Assembly (NCBI GenBank): GCA_021414365.1
Contig: JAIOOR010000008.1
Span: forward strand, 88,738-152,737
DNA from: Nitrosarchaeum sp.
GTDB taxonomy: Archaea; Thermoproteota; Nitrososphaeria; Nitrososphaerales; Nitrosopumilaceae
Direction of reading: 5' to 3'
DNA: 64,000 nt
Shown here: positions 26,165 through 35,618 of the stretch, one piece after another
Numbering within the stretch: position 1 is the stretch's first letter
How the letters are laid out: each line of letters begins with the position of its first letter
Translations under genes and position numbers: made by a program
Notes under the pieces: model-generated
Database searches by the model: none
What the model was told of the DNA's origin: nothing
What the model saw: the letters and a program-made list of their open reading frames with translations, nothing else

Positions 26165-28273
26165 TTGGATAATGTGACTGTTGCTGAACTTTTAGTTGCA
26201 AGTGTAATACTTCCAAGAATAGAATCACCAAAAGCAATATCACGTCTTACTGAATTTGAATGGTTTCATAAATTGGATATGGAAAATGAAACCATAACTC
26301 CTGAAATAGATGATCTTCTTCTTAGAGCACAAAAAGTACATCAGTTCATTGAGGAGATAATTAAAGAATTAAAAATTCCTTTACGAGTTGGTATAATGGA
26401 GATACTTTTCAAAGGTACCGTATTTAAAAAGAAAAAATATGAAATTAATGAGATTGAAAATATGATTTCTGATCTGGAAAAAACTCCAGATATAATTACT
26501 AAAGTAGCAAAATTGTTAAAGGAGAATTCAGATATCAATTACTCCTTAGAAGAATACAAAACTCTGAAGGATACATTACAAATAGCAAACAAGTTGAACA
26601 TAGATCTAAGTAATTTTGGACTAATGAATCATTTTTTTGCAAATTTATTTGTCATAAACTCTTCTGACTATGGAGAAGTTGAAAGAATTCTAGAAGGAAT
26701 ACCAATTTTCAAGTATGATTTAGAATCCAAAGAAAAGTTGGCAATTATAGTGATATCTGATGCTAGTGATTCTGATAAAATTCTAAAAGTAATGCGTTCC
26801 ATTAATTCTAATCCTTTTAGCATCCCTAAAGGATTTCCTCAGATTCCAAGCGAAGCTTATTCTTTGGCAGAATTAAAAATAAAAGAGCTTTCAGATAAAC
26901 AAAAAACAATCTCAAAAGAAATTTCTGGCATAGCACATAAAATTCGTGGTGAAATTCTAGTTTTACATGAAAATGCTTTTGTTGTAAAAGAAGTTCTGGA
27001 AACATTACGAAAGCCAGGTGGTACTAAAAATTTTGCAGTCATACAGGGATTTATTCCTAAAAAAATGGAAAAAAAATTCAAACAAGTAACTAGTCAGTGG
27101 ACTTCAATAACTGAAGAAATAGAATACAATGAAAGTTCTAAAGAAATTCCTGTTTATTTGGATAATCCTAAATGGGTTAAAACATTCGAAGTTATTACTG
27201 ATAGTCAAGGACTTCCTAAACGAAAAGAATTCGATCCAACATGGATGATTTCACTCATGTGGCCTATCTTTTATGGATTAATGTTTGCAGATTTAGGTCA
27301 TGGATTATTACTTATGGGATTAGGCCTCTTATTCAAATTCAAAGGTCAGGGAAATCTTTCAAGATGGGGAATGTTGTTAGCCATATCTGGTGGTGCAGGT
27401 GCAATCGCGGGAGTTTTTCAGGGAGAAGCATTTGGTTTTCATTTAGAAAGCTTTGCAGTATTTCATTCCTTGTTACAAGAAGGTGGACCACTTAATTCAT
27501 TAAATTGGTTGATAGGAATTATCACTGTATCAGAACTAACATTTGTACAAGTAATTATGATTCTTAAAGTATCGATTTTCTTAGGAGTTATTCACTTAGG
27601 ATGGGCTTTCATTTTACGTATTCATAATTATTGGAGAGTTGGTGACAATGACACAATGATTTTTGAAGCAATTCCAAATTTGTTCATGTGGTTAGGAGTA
27701 TTTGCAGTGATGATGGGAGCTATAGGTTCTGGATATGATGTAATGAATATGTATTCTAAAATTCATACAGAAGCAGTTCCTTGGATTTCTGTAATTGTTG
27801 GAGACTGGGCAGTTGTTTGGTTGGTTGTCAGAGTTGCAGTGATTGTAATAATTGCATCCATGGCAATGATGATAGTTGGTGGAATAAAACACAATAAAAA
27901 ACATCCAGAGGCTGGTGGAGATATGGTTAGTGTAATTATGGAAGTGTTCCTAGGAAAATCAATTGAATGTTTGGCACACACTATCAGTTATGCTCGAATA
28001 GGAATTATGTTGTTAGTTCATGCTGCTTTGTTGTTGACAGTTAACAAAGCCTATGAATCCTTGGGTGGACTTAATTCCCCAACTGCACTTGTACTAATTG
28101 TTGGTGGACAGATTGGAATTATGATGATTGAAGGTTTGATTGTTTACATTCAGTCTCTCAGACTTCACCTTTACGAATTCTTTACAAAATGGTATTACGG
28201 AGGTTCACAACAATTCAAACAATTAGTTCCAGAGATGGTCTATAATCTTTATTCGTGGAAGAGTAAACAATAA
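26165..28273 (+). CDS. atpI: A-type ATP synthase subunit I (a)
   Basis: A 702-aa membrane subunit. The N-terminal half (to about residue 350) is soluble, with coiled-coil parts. The C-terminal half has about seven or eight helices, including PIFYGLMFADLGHGLLLMG and SYARIGIMLLVHAALLL, where the Arg of YARIG is the essential proton-channel residue. The start is a TTG at 26165, about 20-25 bp after a TATA-like stretch; a GTG at 26174 is an alternative. It is divergent from the E-A-B-D operon rather than inside it. Confidence 0.94.
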   Translation: MDNVTVAELLVASVILPRIESPKAISRLTEFEWFHKLDMENETITPEIDDLLLRAQKVHQFIEEIIKELKIPLRVGIMEILFKGTVFKKKKYEINEIENMISDLEKTPDIITKVAKLLKENSDINYSLEEYKTLKDTLQIANKLNIDLSNFGLMNHFFANLFVINSSDYGEVERILEGIPIFKYDLESKEKLAIIVISDASDSDKILKVMRSINSNPFSIPKGFPQIPSEAYSLAELKIKELSDKQKTISKEISGIAHKIRGEILVLHENAFVVKEVLETLRKPGGTKNFAVIQGFIPKKMEKKFKQVTSQWTSITEEIEYNESSKEIPVYLDNPKWVKTFEVITDSQGLPKRKEFDPTWMISLMWPIFYGLMFADLGHGLLLMGLGLLFKFKGQGNLSRWGMLLAISGGAGAIAGVFQGEAFGFHLESFAVFHSLLQEGGPLNSLNWLIGIITVSELTFVQVIMILKVSIFLGVIHLGWAFILRIHNYWRVGDNDTMIFEAIPNLFMWLGVFAVMMGAIGSGYDVMNMYSKIHTEAVPWISVIVGDWAVVWLVVRVAVIVIIASMAMMIVGGIKHNKKHPEAGGDMVSVIMEVFLGKSIECLAHTISYARIGIMLLVHAALLLTVNKAYESLGGLNSPTALVLIVGGQIGIMMIEGLIVYIQSLRLHLYEFFTKWYYGGSQQFKQLVPEMVYNLYSWKSKQ

Positions 28274-28332
28274 TAAAATTTTCAAGCAGATTAAAGGTTA
28301 ACAAATAATACTAGGTGTAAATTAAAACAAAT

Positions 28333-28419
28333 ATGTCAAAAGAATTTGTAATAACACTTGTTCCAGCACTTATTATGCTTGGATTTGCTATTTTTGCACT
28401 AGTGAAAGTAAGCTCTTAA
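28333..28419 (+). CDS. 28-aa single-helix membrane microprotein
   Basis: A tiny frame, MSKEFVITLVPALIMLGFAI and on to KVSS, made of one transmembrane helix with short polar ends. It follows atpI by 59 bp on the same strand. Proteins of this kind act as small subunits of respiratory or ATP synthase complexes in other organisms, but this one is not recognised. A TATA-like AAATTAAAAC precedes it. It is supported only by its clear helix and good context. Confidence 0.45.
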   Translation: MSKEFVITLVPALIMLGFAIFALVKVSS

Positions 28420-28460
28420 TTTTAGTTTTTTAAAACTTATCCATAATTTAGAATATAAAA

Positions 28461-29240
28461 TTAATTTTTTTCTACGGGTAAATTTAATTTATTTCCCCAT
28501 TCTCCCCATGAACCCAAATAGACACGTACATTTTCAAAACCAAGTTTTTTTAACACGATAAATGTATTGGCAGCACGATATGCTCCTTGACAGTAAGTTA
28601 TGATTTCAGAATTTTTTGGAATATTATATAATTTTGATAATTCTTCATTATTTTTAAAAGTCCCATTTTCATTTAGATTAAGATTCCAATCTATGTTTAT
28701 TGCATGAGGAATATGTCCTGCTTGAGCTGCTCGGATAACACTTCCATGGAATTCCCCCTGTGATCTTGCATCCAGTATTTTTAGATGATTTAGATTATTA
28801 TTTAGATATTCAAATCCAGAAATTATATCTGGATTGATTTTGCCTGAAAATTTAGAAGGTTTGAAACCATTTGATTTTGTTTCAATTGGCAGATTGTCTT
28901 GTCTCCATTTTTTCATTCCACCATCTAATATTGATACATCTGGATGTGAAAAATATATCAGCATCCAAACACCTCGTGCAGCTGACATACCTGAGATCTC
29001 ATCATAAAATATTATTTTTTTTTCTTGAGTAATTCCAACAAATGAAAAAAGCATTTCAGTCTGTTTGTTAAAATTTTCAATTCCTTGTTTTGTTGTATCA
29101 ATCCAATGAAATGCAAATAGATCTAGATTCACAGCATTTGGAATATGACCTTCTGAATATTCCTTAAAGGAACGAGTATCAATTATCAAAAGATTTGAAT
29201 CATTAATTATTGAATTAAGATTCGCCGTAGAGATTATCAT
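28461..29240 (-). CDS. sseA: Thiosulfate sulfurtransferase (two-domain rhodanese)
   Basis: A 259-aa protein with two rhodanese domains. The N-terminal one (DTRSFKEYSEGHIPNAVNLD) lacks the active Cys. The C-terminal one has LDARSQGEFHG and the active loop CQGAYR with Cys217, which takes up sulfur as a persulfide. The family includes thiosulfate and 3-mercaptopyruvate sulfurtransferases; the loop does not clearly decide between them. It lies alone, upstream of the end of amt on the same strand. Confidence 0.9.
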   Translation of the reverse strand: MIISTANLNSIINDSNLLIIDTRSFKEYSEGHIPNAVNLDLFAFHWIDTTKQGIENFNKQTEMLFSFVGITQEKKIIFYDEISGMSAARGVWMLIYFSHPDVSILDGGMKKWRQDNLPIETKSNGFKPSKFSGKINPDIISGFEYLNNNLNHLKILDARSQGEFHGSVIRAAQAGHIPHAINIDWNLNLNENGTFKNNEELSKLYNIPKNSEIITYCQGAYRAANTFIVLKKLGFENVRVYLGSWGEWGNKLNLPVEKN

Positions 29241-29311
29241 GATTAAAGAAAATACAACAGATGTAAATTTATTTGGTTTGAATAATAAAAAGAAAAGAAA
29301 AGGATTTTTCC

Positions 29312-30856
29312 TTATTCGTTAACGTATGCTCTTTCTCCGTGCTGTGCCAAATCAAGACCAATCTCCTCTTCTTTAGGAGTGACTCTGATTCCACCAGGCC
29401 AAACGGCATCCATTATTTTGAGGATTACAATGGTAACACCAAATGCATAACCAACTGATATGGCTGCAGCAATGATGTTGATTGCTTGTTGTTCCATTCC
29501 TTCTGGAGTACCAGTCCATGCACCAATACCGTCACCGGTATCCCAAATGTGTGGACTAGCTAATGTACCAGTCAAAATTGCACCTGTAAGACCACCCATT
29601 CCGTGTACTCCCCATACATCTAATGCGTCGTCCCATTTGCGTGCATTCTTGAATGCTACACATCCATAACAAATTGTTCCACAAGCAATTCCAATTATAA
29701 TCGAAGCCATCGGACCAACCCAACCGGAAGCTGGGGTAATTGCTACTAATCCTGCTACTGCACCTGATGCAGCTCCTACAATACTTGGTTTTCCTGTATG
29801 TGCCCATGACATTAAGACCCAAGTTATTGCAGCCATACCTGTTGCAGTATTTGTAACAGTCCATGCACTTACAGTAACGCCGTCTACACCTACTTCACTT
29901 CCTGCGTTAAAACCAAACCATCCAAACCAGAGTATTCCTGCTCCGAGGACTACCATTGGTATGTTGTGTGGTTCCATTGGCACCTTACCATATCCAAGTC
30001 TTCTGCCAAGGATCAAGGCAGCTGCCAATCCAGAGAATCCTGAAGTAATGTGTACTACAGTACCACCAGCAAAGTCTAATCCATACGATGGAGACAGGTC
30101 AGGATTAAGATCTATTGCGCCTCCTCCGATGTAACCGCCGCCCCAAACCCAGTGTGCAACTGGATCGTAAACGAAGGTAGCCCATAGGAGTATGAAGATT
30201 ATTAATGCGCTGAACTTTATCCTATCAATTAATCCACCAATGATTAGTGCTGGTGTAATAATTGCGAATGTTGCCTGAAACATTGCGAATAACTGGTGTG
30301 AAACTCCTCCTGTCCAATTGTCGCTACAAATATCACCCGCCGCTGCTGCATATCGTGTATCCGAACATGCAGTGGGTGCTCCTAGTGGAGCCCAAGGTGA
30401 AACTTCATTGAAGCCAGCATATTCAAGGCTTCCCATGAACATGTTTGCATCACTGTCAATTGGACCAAATGCTAGTGAGTATCCCCATAGAACCCATTGT
30501 ACTGAGATTAGTCCCATAACAATTATGGTCATACCTAGTACGTTGACTACGTTCTTTGATCTGGCTAAGCCACCATAAAAGAAAGCTACGCCGGGGGTCA
30601 TGAAGAGTACTAATGAAGTAGCTGAAAGCATCCATGCTGAGGCACCTGTATCAATTTTACAGGGTAGCATGTTACCATCGCCACCATCATACCAACATTC
30701 GTTAGGATTACCAGTGTAAATTCCACTAGTTCCTTTAACATATCCGTCCATTCCATCATTAACACTTTGTGCAAATGCTTGTGACATTGCACCTGTTGCT
30801 GTAATGGCTACTGTGACCACAAGTAATAGAGCATACTTGCGATTCCTAGAATTCAT
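29312..30856 (-). CDS. amt: Ammonium transporter (Amt family)
   Basis: A 514-aa membrane protein with a signal-like N-terminus and about eleven helices. The two channel histidines are in GGTVVHITSG and WGVHGMGG, with the DPVAHWVWGGGY motif between the helices. It supplies ammonia/ammonium, the energy source of these archaea. The gene has visibly higher G+C and less A/T-ending codon use than its neighbours, as expected for a highly expressed gene. A TATA-like box lies 26 bp before its ATG. It is divergent from a winged-helix regulator. Confidence 0.96.
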   Translation of the reverse strand: MNSRNRKYALLLVVTVAITATGAMSQAFAQSVNDGMDGYVKGTSGIYTGNPNECWYDGGDGNMLPCKIDTGASAWMLSATSLVLFMTPGVAFFYGGLARSKNVVNVLGMTIIVMGLISVQWVLWGYSLAFGPIDSDANMFMGSLEYAGFNEVSPWAPLGAPTACSDTRYAAAAGDICSDNWTGGVSHQLFAMFQATFAIITPALIIGGLIDRIKFSALIIFILLWATFVYDPVAHWVWGGGYIGGGAIDLNPDLSPSYGLDFAGGTVVHITSGFSGLAAALILGRRLGYGKVPMEPHNIPMVVLGAGILWFGWFGFNAGSEVGVDGVTVSAWTVTNTATGMAAITWVLMSWAHTGKPSIVGAASGAVAGLVAITPASGWVGPMASIIIGIACGTICYGCVAFKNARKWDDALDVWGVHGMGGLTGAILTGTLASPHIWDTGDGIGAWTGTPEGMEQQAINIIAAAISVGYAFGVTIVILKIMDAVWPGGIRVTPKEEEIGLDLAQHGERAYVNE

Positions 30857-30877
30857 TAAATTTATCGAAATTGGAAA

Positions 30878-30885
30878 TTATTTAA
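30878..30885 (-). promoter_or_regulatory. TATA box of amt
   Basis: On the minus strand TTAAATAA is centred about 26 bp upstream of the amt ATG, the expected spacing for a leaderless archaeal mRNA. The rest of the 128-bp divergent region is A+T-rich; a TGATATAATC at 30941-30950 may serve the plus-strand gene. Confidence 0.5.
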
Positions 30886-30984
30886 GGGTTGAAGATGTAA
30901 AAACTGGTAAAAATGTAAATTATTATATTTTAGTTTATTTTGATATAATCATAGAAAATGAAAACTATGTCATATGGTGATTAA

Positions 30985-31653
30985 ATGAAGATTAGATCAG
31001 GCACGCAACTATCAATTTTTGATACGTTCAAGACAAAAGGAGAAGAATTAACAGGAGAGGCCAATAGACAAAGATCAATTATTGCAATATTAGCAAATAA
31101 CACTAATCCAGCAGAGAGAACAAGAACAGGAATTTCTCAGAGAATTGCAAAGAGTCATGGAATTGCATGGAAGAATATCTATTCTGGAATTTTTCGAGAT
31201 CTAGATGAAATTTTGATCCCTTTGGAAATTGCTGAAGAAGATGGAAGATTACCCATGAGGCGTGGACCGAAGGCTCTTCAAGAAAAGGGAATTCCATATT
31301 ACCATTTAACAAAAAAAGGAATGCTTGTTGCATTATCCATAAACGAAGTTAATAATAGAGTGCAATTGCTGGAAAAATTTTTTTCAGATTTAGATTCCAA
31401 AGAAAAAGAATATCAAAGAATTATTACAAGTTTGTTAGAAACTAGTCCAAATTTTACATATTCGATTTTTCAAAAATATGTAAAGGCATTCTGTGATAAT
31501 AAAATCAAAGATTTGCTCCCATTTGATCTCTCAAAACTTAAGGATATTTCTGATGAGTCTTTAATGATTCAAAAGGAGATTTTAGAGGCATTTATGAAAC
31601 TATCAAAACAAGATAAAGAAGAAGCCATTAGATTTCTTAATGAAATTACTTAA
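30985..31653 (+). CDS. Winged-helix-like regulator divergent from amt
   Basis: A 222-aa soluble protein without a signal. Residues about 30-110 look like a winged helix: helical RQRSIIAILANN, then GISQRIAKSHGIAWKNIYSGI, a loop RRGPKALQEKG and a wing IPYYHLTKKGMLVALS. The last segment resembles FHLTFKGMLAVLSN of the regulator in the mobile element at 38892, so both belong to one archaeal regulator type. A GGTGA ribosome-binding site lies 5 bp before the ATG. Position opposite amt suggests control of ammonium uptake, which is inference. Confidence 0.65.
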   Translation: MKIRSGTQLSIFDTFKTKGEELTGEANRQRSIIAILANNTNPAERTRTGISQRIAKSHGIAWKNIYSGIFRDLDEILIPLEIAEEDGRLPMRRGPKALQEKGIPYYHLTKKGMLVALSINEVNNRVQLLEKFFSDLDSKEKEYQRIITSLLETSPNFTYSIFQKYVKAFCDNKIKDLLPFDLSKLKDISDESLMIQKEILEAFMKLSKQDKEEAIRFLNEIT

Positions 31654-31718
31654 AATATCATATTTATGGGAAGAGAACACCAAACATTAAAATCGGTTAT
31701 TTATTGAGATTTACCTAA

Positions 31719-32756
31719 ATGGGTGGATCAAAAAACGTCTATGCATCTGTTAAGTCATATAGTAAAAGGGGTAAATTATTAAAAAAATCTGATTTTCAGA
31801 CTTTAGCAGAATCAAGGGATTTAGACGAATTAATTACTAGAATAAAAAATACAATTTACGGTAATGCTGTTGCAGAGGTACAAAAACCATATACATCACA
31901 AGGTATCGAATCAGCCCTAAGAAGTAATTTAGCAGATACGCATTATTCCATTGCAAAATCGGTAGGTAATTCTGGTGTTTTAAATGCATATTATATGAAA
32001 TTCATTGTTTCTAATTTGAAATCAATTTTGAAAGGAAAAGCTTTAGGAAAGCCACAAGAAGAAATTGAAACTCATGTAAATCTTCATGCTGAAGAACTAA
32101 TCAAGCAAAGAGATATTGTGATTAAAGCACTGGTTGCAAAAGATCTTGAAGAAGCAGTTGCAAGTTTGAGTTCAGTTCAATTTGGTGATGAAATTGGAAA
32201 AGCTGCAGCATTATACAATGATAAAAAAAACATACAAATTTTTGATACATATTTTGATAAAATTTTAATTCAACACTTAGCTGGTGCAATGAAAAGTCAT
32301 GCAGATAAGGATGCCACAAAAGTAGTTGGAATGGATGTAGATTTTTACAATATTTTAAGTGTGATTAGAGGAAAGTTTTGGGGATTACAAGAAGAACAAA
32401 TTCAAGACTTGATAGTTCCTCAAACTCCAACTGCAAAAGAATTACTTGTAAAAATGATTTCAGCTGCAACCATAAGAGATGCATTTAATGAATTATCGAA
32501 TACAAAATACAAGGATTTGATTCCTCAAACTGAAAATGAATTAGATGCAATTGCTGAATTTGAAAGAGCATTTGAAAAAGCAATTTATCAAGCAGCATTG
32601 AGTTCTTTTACCAAAATGTTTAGCTTTGCAACAATTGTAGGAATTACTAGACTAACTGCATTTGAAGTAAGAAATTTGGCAGCAATTGCATTTGCAGTTG
32701 AACAAAAAATACCAATAGATGTTACCATGTCAAAATTAATTCTGGAAGAAGAATAA
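31719..32756 (+). CDS. atpC: A-type ATP synthase subunit C
   Basis: A 345-aa, mostly helical protein of the C/AC39 family, starting MGGSKNVYASVKSYSKRGKLLKKSDFQTL. The repeated helical pattern with YYMKFIVSNLKSILKGKALG and FYNILSVIRGKFWGL fits the three-fold domain that joins the rotor stalk to the K ring. The gene is about 3.5 kb from atpI and separate from the minus-strand operon. Confidence 0.88.
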   Translation: MGGSKNVYASVKSYSKRGKLLKKSDFQTLAESRDLDELITRIKNTIYGNAVAEVQKPYTSQGIESALRSNLADTHYSIAKSVGNSGVLNAYYMKFIVSNLKSILKGKALGKPQEEIETHVNLHAEELIKQRDIVIKALVAKDLEEAVASLSSVQFGDEIGKAAALYNDKKNIQIFDTYFDKILIQHLAGAMKSHADKDATKVVGMDVDFYNILSVIRGKFWGLQEEQIQDLIVPQTPTAKELLVKMISAATIRDAFNELSNTKYKDLIPQTENELDAIAEFERAFEKAIYQAALSSFTKMFSFATIVGITRLTAFEVRNLAAIAFAVEQKIPIDVTMSKLILEEE

Positions 32757-32764
32757 TTCTAAAA

Positions 32765-33001
32765 ATGATCAGATTTCCAAATAAAAAAAATGAGGTTTCT
32801 TCAGAGACTATAACCAAAACGATTTGGATTAGTACATTTTTGGCTATGATTTTGTCATTACCTCCATTAGGACTATTTCTTGGAATCTATTTTCTTACAG
32901 GAAATCTCATAATTAGTGCAATTGTAGGTTTTGGAGTTCATTTTGTAACATTTGTATTTTCAAGTAAAATTTCAAAATTTCTGATAAATATTATGAGTTA
33001 A
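32765..33001 (+). CDS. Two-helix membrane protein of unknown function
   Basis: A 78-aa protein with two hydrophobic segments (about residues 22-47 and 50-68) and a short charged N-terminus. It starts 8 bp after atpC, so it is probably cotranscribed. No family is recognised. A role in ATP synthase assembly is possible from position only. Confidence 0.6.
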   Translation: MIRFPNKKNEVSSETITKTIWISTFLAMILSLPPLGLFLGIYFLTGNLIISAIVGFGVHFVTFVFSSKISKFLINIMS

Positions 33002-33029
33002 CCTATAAGGATGGATTGCTAAGTGAATT

Positions 33030-33674
33030 ATGATGGGTGCCGGAGATCTTCGAAGCATAATAAAAAATGCTGTAGATTCTATTGGAAAAGAACTAGAAAT
33101 TGAAATTGATGTAAAGAACATTCAAACTATTCATCTCAAAGAAGTAACCCAGTGCCTTAGACGCTCATATTATGATAGAATTGATTCTAAAGAGGTAGAA
33201 CGAAGAGGTTTCAATGATCTTCTTTCTGGTTTACTTAGAAAATTACAGTTCGGTAGTGATCCAAAAGAATTTGCAATTGATGATATTAGATTAAAAGGAC
33301 AGGCAGACATGATTGCAGATAATTCCATAATTTTGTTTAGACCTGCTAATACTATTCTAGAAACACCTGTAGCAAATGATCTACTTTACCTTAATGCCTG
33401 TATGTGGATTTATGATAAAATTGATGGAATAATTATTTACATTACTGGAAATAGGGATGAAACTATGTTTTCATTAACACGTGATAAAAAAATGTTTGAA
33501 GAAGTTATTAGAAGAGTTAGAGTTCTAAATGATCTTCTTAAAGAACAAAAAACACCAATCTTAGAACCATCAAATGATTGTTCTGACTGTCAATATTATC
33601 AAAGATGTTTTATTACAAAGAAAAACTCCAAACAGGTTTCATTAGCTGAAATGCTGGGTTTCAGCAAAGACTAG
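33030..33674 (+). CDS. Cas4/PD-(D/E)XK-like protein with iron-sulfur Cys but degenerate nuclease motif
   Basis: A 214-aa protein with the Cas4 layout: Cys42 in VTQCLRRSYYDR, then Cys184, Cys187 and Cys193 (CSDCQYYQRC), the four ligands of the Cas4 [4Fe-4S] cluster. Asp93 in LKGQADMI matches the first acidic nuclease residue. The E-x-K motif expected a few residues later is replaced by LFR (SIILFRPAN), so nuclease activity is doubtful. No other cas gene or repeat array is in the window. It starts 28 bp after the small membrane gene, so it is probably in the atpC transcription unit. Confidence 0.7.
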   Translation: MMGAGDLRSIIKNAVDSIGKELEIEIDVKNIQTIHLKEVTQCLRRSYYDRIDSKEVERRGFNDLLSGLLRKLQFGSDPKEFAIDDIRLKGQADMIADNSIILFRPANTILETPVANDLLYLNACMWIYDKIDGIIIYITGNRDETMFSLTRDKKMFEEVIRRVRVLNDLLKEQKTPILEPSNDCSDCQYYQRCFITKKNSKQVSLAEMLGFSKD

Positions 33675-33719
33675 TAAGATAAATGAAAAATATGGTAAAG
33701 GGGTTTTAATCTCCTTTGA

Positions 33720-33830
33720 TTAATCGAGTGGTTCAGGATGTCCTTTACCACGAAGTGCAAAACAAACAACTGCTAATGCAATTGCTACTCCCACTGCTGA
33801 GCCATATGCGGCTAATCCTGCTTCTGCCAT
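33720..33830 (-). CDS. 36-aa single-helix membrane microprotein
   Basis: A frame, MAEAGLAAYGSAVGVAIALA and on to RGKGHPEPLD, with one Ala/Val-rich transmembrane helix and a polar C-terminal tail. Codon use is regular and the G+C is higher than the surrounding non-coding DNA, which supports a real gene. The pattern resembles small subunits of respiratory or ATP synthase complexes, but no family can be named. It is convergent with the Cas4-like gene. Confidence 0.6.
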   Translation of the reverse strand: MAEAGLAAYGSAVGVAIALAVVCFALRGKGHPEPLD

Positions 33831-33945
33831 TTGATAAAAAACCGTTTTAGGGGCTTTTATAATTTTGCCAATATTTTTGCTCTAAAAACAAATTATCATA
33901 ATTTTTAATTTTTATGATACAATTATCAATTTATAGGGTTTTTAA

Positions 33946-34506
33946 TTATTTTACAAATTCAAAATGAACTTCATTTTCTTGTCCACTTGTCATTGAGCTT
34001 AGATTATAAAAGACATCGCCAGTAACACGCCATTTTGTAGTATTATTTTCAAGGGCAATCCATAATTCAGGAGTATTTCCAGTGTTTTTTAATTCTATTT
34101 TGTCTTTTAAAATAATTGAACTATTACCAAGAAGAGTGTAGTAGTTAGAACCAAATTCTACCATTCCTTCAGGCCTACTACCAATCTGACCACCTGAGAT
34201 TTGTTTTTCATTAGAAAATCCAGTTTCAAATAATTGATAATCCATTACTTGTATAATTATAGAGTTAGGATTAGAATTGCTAATTTTAAATGATGTTTCT
34301 ATAACAGCAGATCTTTTGGATATATCTAAAATTGAGATATCATTTAATTCGATAGTTATAGGTTGTATTTGTTGTCTAGTTGATGTTTCTTGAGTAATAT
34401 TTTTTTCTGATGTTGAAACATTTTGAGAGGAGTTTGACAAAAGTATACCACTTAAAGCTGCAGCTAATGCAATAACTGCTACAAAAACTAAGATTTTAGG
34501 ATTCAC
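33946..34506 (-). CDS. Membrane-anchored LEA14/WHy-like protein
   Basis: A 186-aa protein with an N-terminal helix (ILVFVAVIALAAALSGILL) and an external beta-sandwich-like domain. Segments such as ISILDISKRSAVIETSFKIS.. NPNSIIIQVMDYQLFE look like the LEA14/WHy family of water-stress proteins. Recognition is by pattern only. The mature part is external and the function is unknown. It is divergent from the 34578 gene. Confidence 0.55.
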   Translation of the reverse strand: MNPKILVFVAVIALAAALSGILLSNSSQNVSTSEKNITQETSTRQQIQPITIELNDISILDISKRSAVIETSFKISNSNPNSIIIQVMDYQLFETGFSNEKQISGGQIGSRPEGMVEFGSNYYTLLGNSSIILKDKIELKNTGNTPELWIALENNTTKWRVTGDVFYNLSSMTSGQENEVHFEFVK

Positions 34507-34577
34507 TGTATTGAGTTATTTTTTAGATGTCTTAAATGTTGAGATAGTTATTATAATATTAAAGAATAAAATCAATT

Positions 34578-34934
34578 ATGCAATATTTTCAAGCTGTACA
34601 GGAGGGAAAACAAAGAGCAAGCAAATCACAAATGAAGATGTTTGAAGCTGCAGGATTTGGAATGTTAACATTGACTACAAAAAAAATCGATGGTAAATTT
34701 TTTCCAGTTGGAGATGAGGATTTTGTTGCCGTGATTAATTCGCCTGAAGGATATGTGGCCATTTTAACCGATAAGGACGGATTTACAAAGGCTCAATCAA
34801 AATCATTGGAAAAAAATGAGGCGTTATTAATTTTTAAGAAATTAAGAGAGTCAGGAATTCCAGAATATCCTAAAAAGGAAATTCAAATTTGGTCAGAAAG
34901 GCGTTCAACTGTACAAAACGAAATTTCTGAGTAA
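34578..34934 (+). CDS. Hypothetical soluble protein
   Basis: A 118-aa protein starting MQYFQAVQEGKQRASKSQMK, with a mixed alpha/beta sequence and no Cys, signal or membrane segment. No family is recognised. Its stop touches the end of the convergent pyrH gene with no spacer. The length and regular codon use support it as a real gene. Confidence 0.65.
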   Translation: MQYFQAVQEGKQRASKSQMKMFEAAGFGMLTLTTKKIDGKFFPVGDEDFVAVINSPEGYVAILTDKDGFTKAQSKSLEKNEALLIFKKLRESGIPEYPKKEIQIWSERRSTVQNEISE

Positions 34935-35618
34935 TTATTTTGATGGTAGAACTAATTCAGTTCCTACATCTGCACCTTTAATTGCTTTTTCAAGTATTTT
35001 GATATCAGCTTTCAGTATTCGTGTCTTTATTTTAGAGCGTTCAATAATTTTTAGGGCTACAATGTCCATTAAATCATAGCCTCCTGCAATAGAATCTTCA
35101 TGAATTAGCATATTTCTTAAATTTTTAAGTTCAATTCGTTTGAATTTTTTTGCATTTTTGAATTTGTTAGGATCCATATCATAAACACCATCAACATCTG
35201 TAGCATTAAGAAATTGTTCTGCATTAATTTTTTCGGCTATAAGGGCTGCAGTTCCATTAGTACTTTGTCCAGGATGCAATCCACCTGTAACTACTATCAA
35301 ACCATCATCTACTGCATGTCTAACTTCTTGTAATGTTGTTGGTGGATGAGAATATGCTTTATTTTTTAATGCATAAATCAAGAGTTTTGCATTTAATCTA
35401 GAGATTTCGATTCCAAGTTCATCTAGTGTAGATTCATCAGCTCCTGAAGATCTTGCATGATTAATATAATGTCTAGCAATATTTCCACCACCTGCAATTA
35501 CTATGGGTTGACATATTTTACTAATTTTAACTAGAAATGATGCATAATCTTTTAACATTTTTGTATTATCCATACCAAAAATTCGTCCTGAAAGTTTGAT
35601 GACAATTCTTTTTTTCAT
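34935..35618 (-). CDS. pyrH: UMP kinase (archaeal type)
   Basis: A 227-aa amino-acid-kinase-fold enzyme. VIKLSGRIF at the start, [11 protein letters not shown] near residue 43 and the nucleotide-binding [16 protein letters not shown] near 137 fit archaeal PyrH, which makes UDP from UMP. It overlaps the HD-domain gene by 1 bp, and with tmk forms a three-gene nucleotide operon. Confidence 0.93.
   Translation of the reverse strand: MKKRIVIKLSGRIFGMDNTKMLKDYASFLVKISKICQPIVIAGGGNIARHYINHARSSGADESTLDELGIEISRLNAKLLIYALKNKAYSHPPTTLQEVRHAVDDGLIVVTGGLHPGQSTNGTAALIAEKINAEQFLNATDVDGVYDMDPNKFKNAKKFKRIELKNLRNMLIHEDSIAGGYDLMDIVALKIIERSKIKTRILKADIKILEKAIKGADVGTELVLPSK

Noticed and set aside
33030..33674. 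Evidence for a CRISPR-Cas locus
   Set aside because: The Cas4-like gene is alone, has a degenerate active site and is within an ATP synthase gene group.
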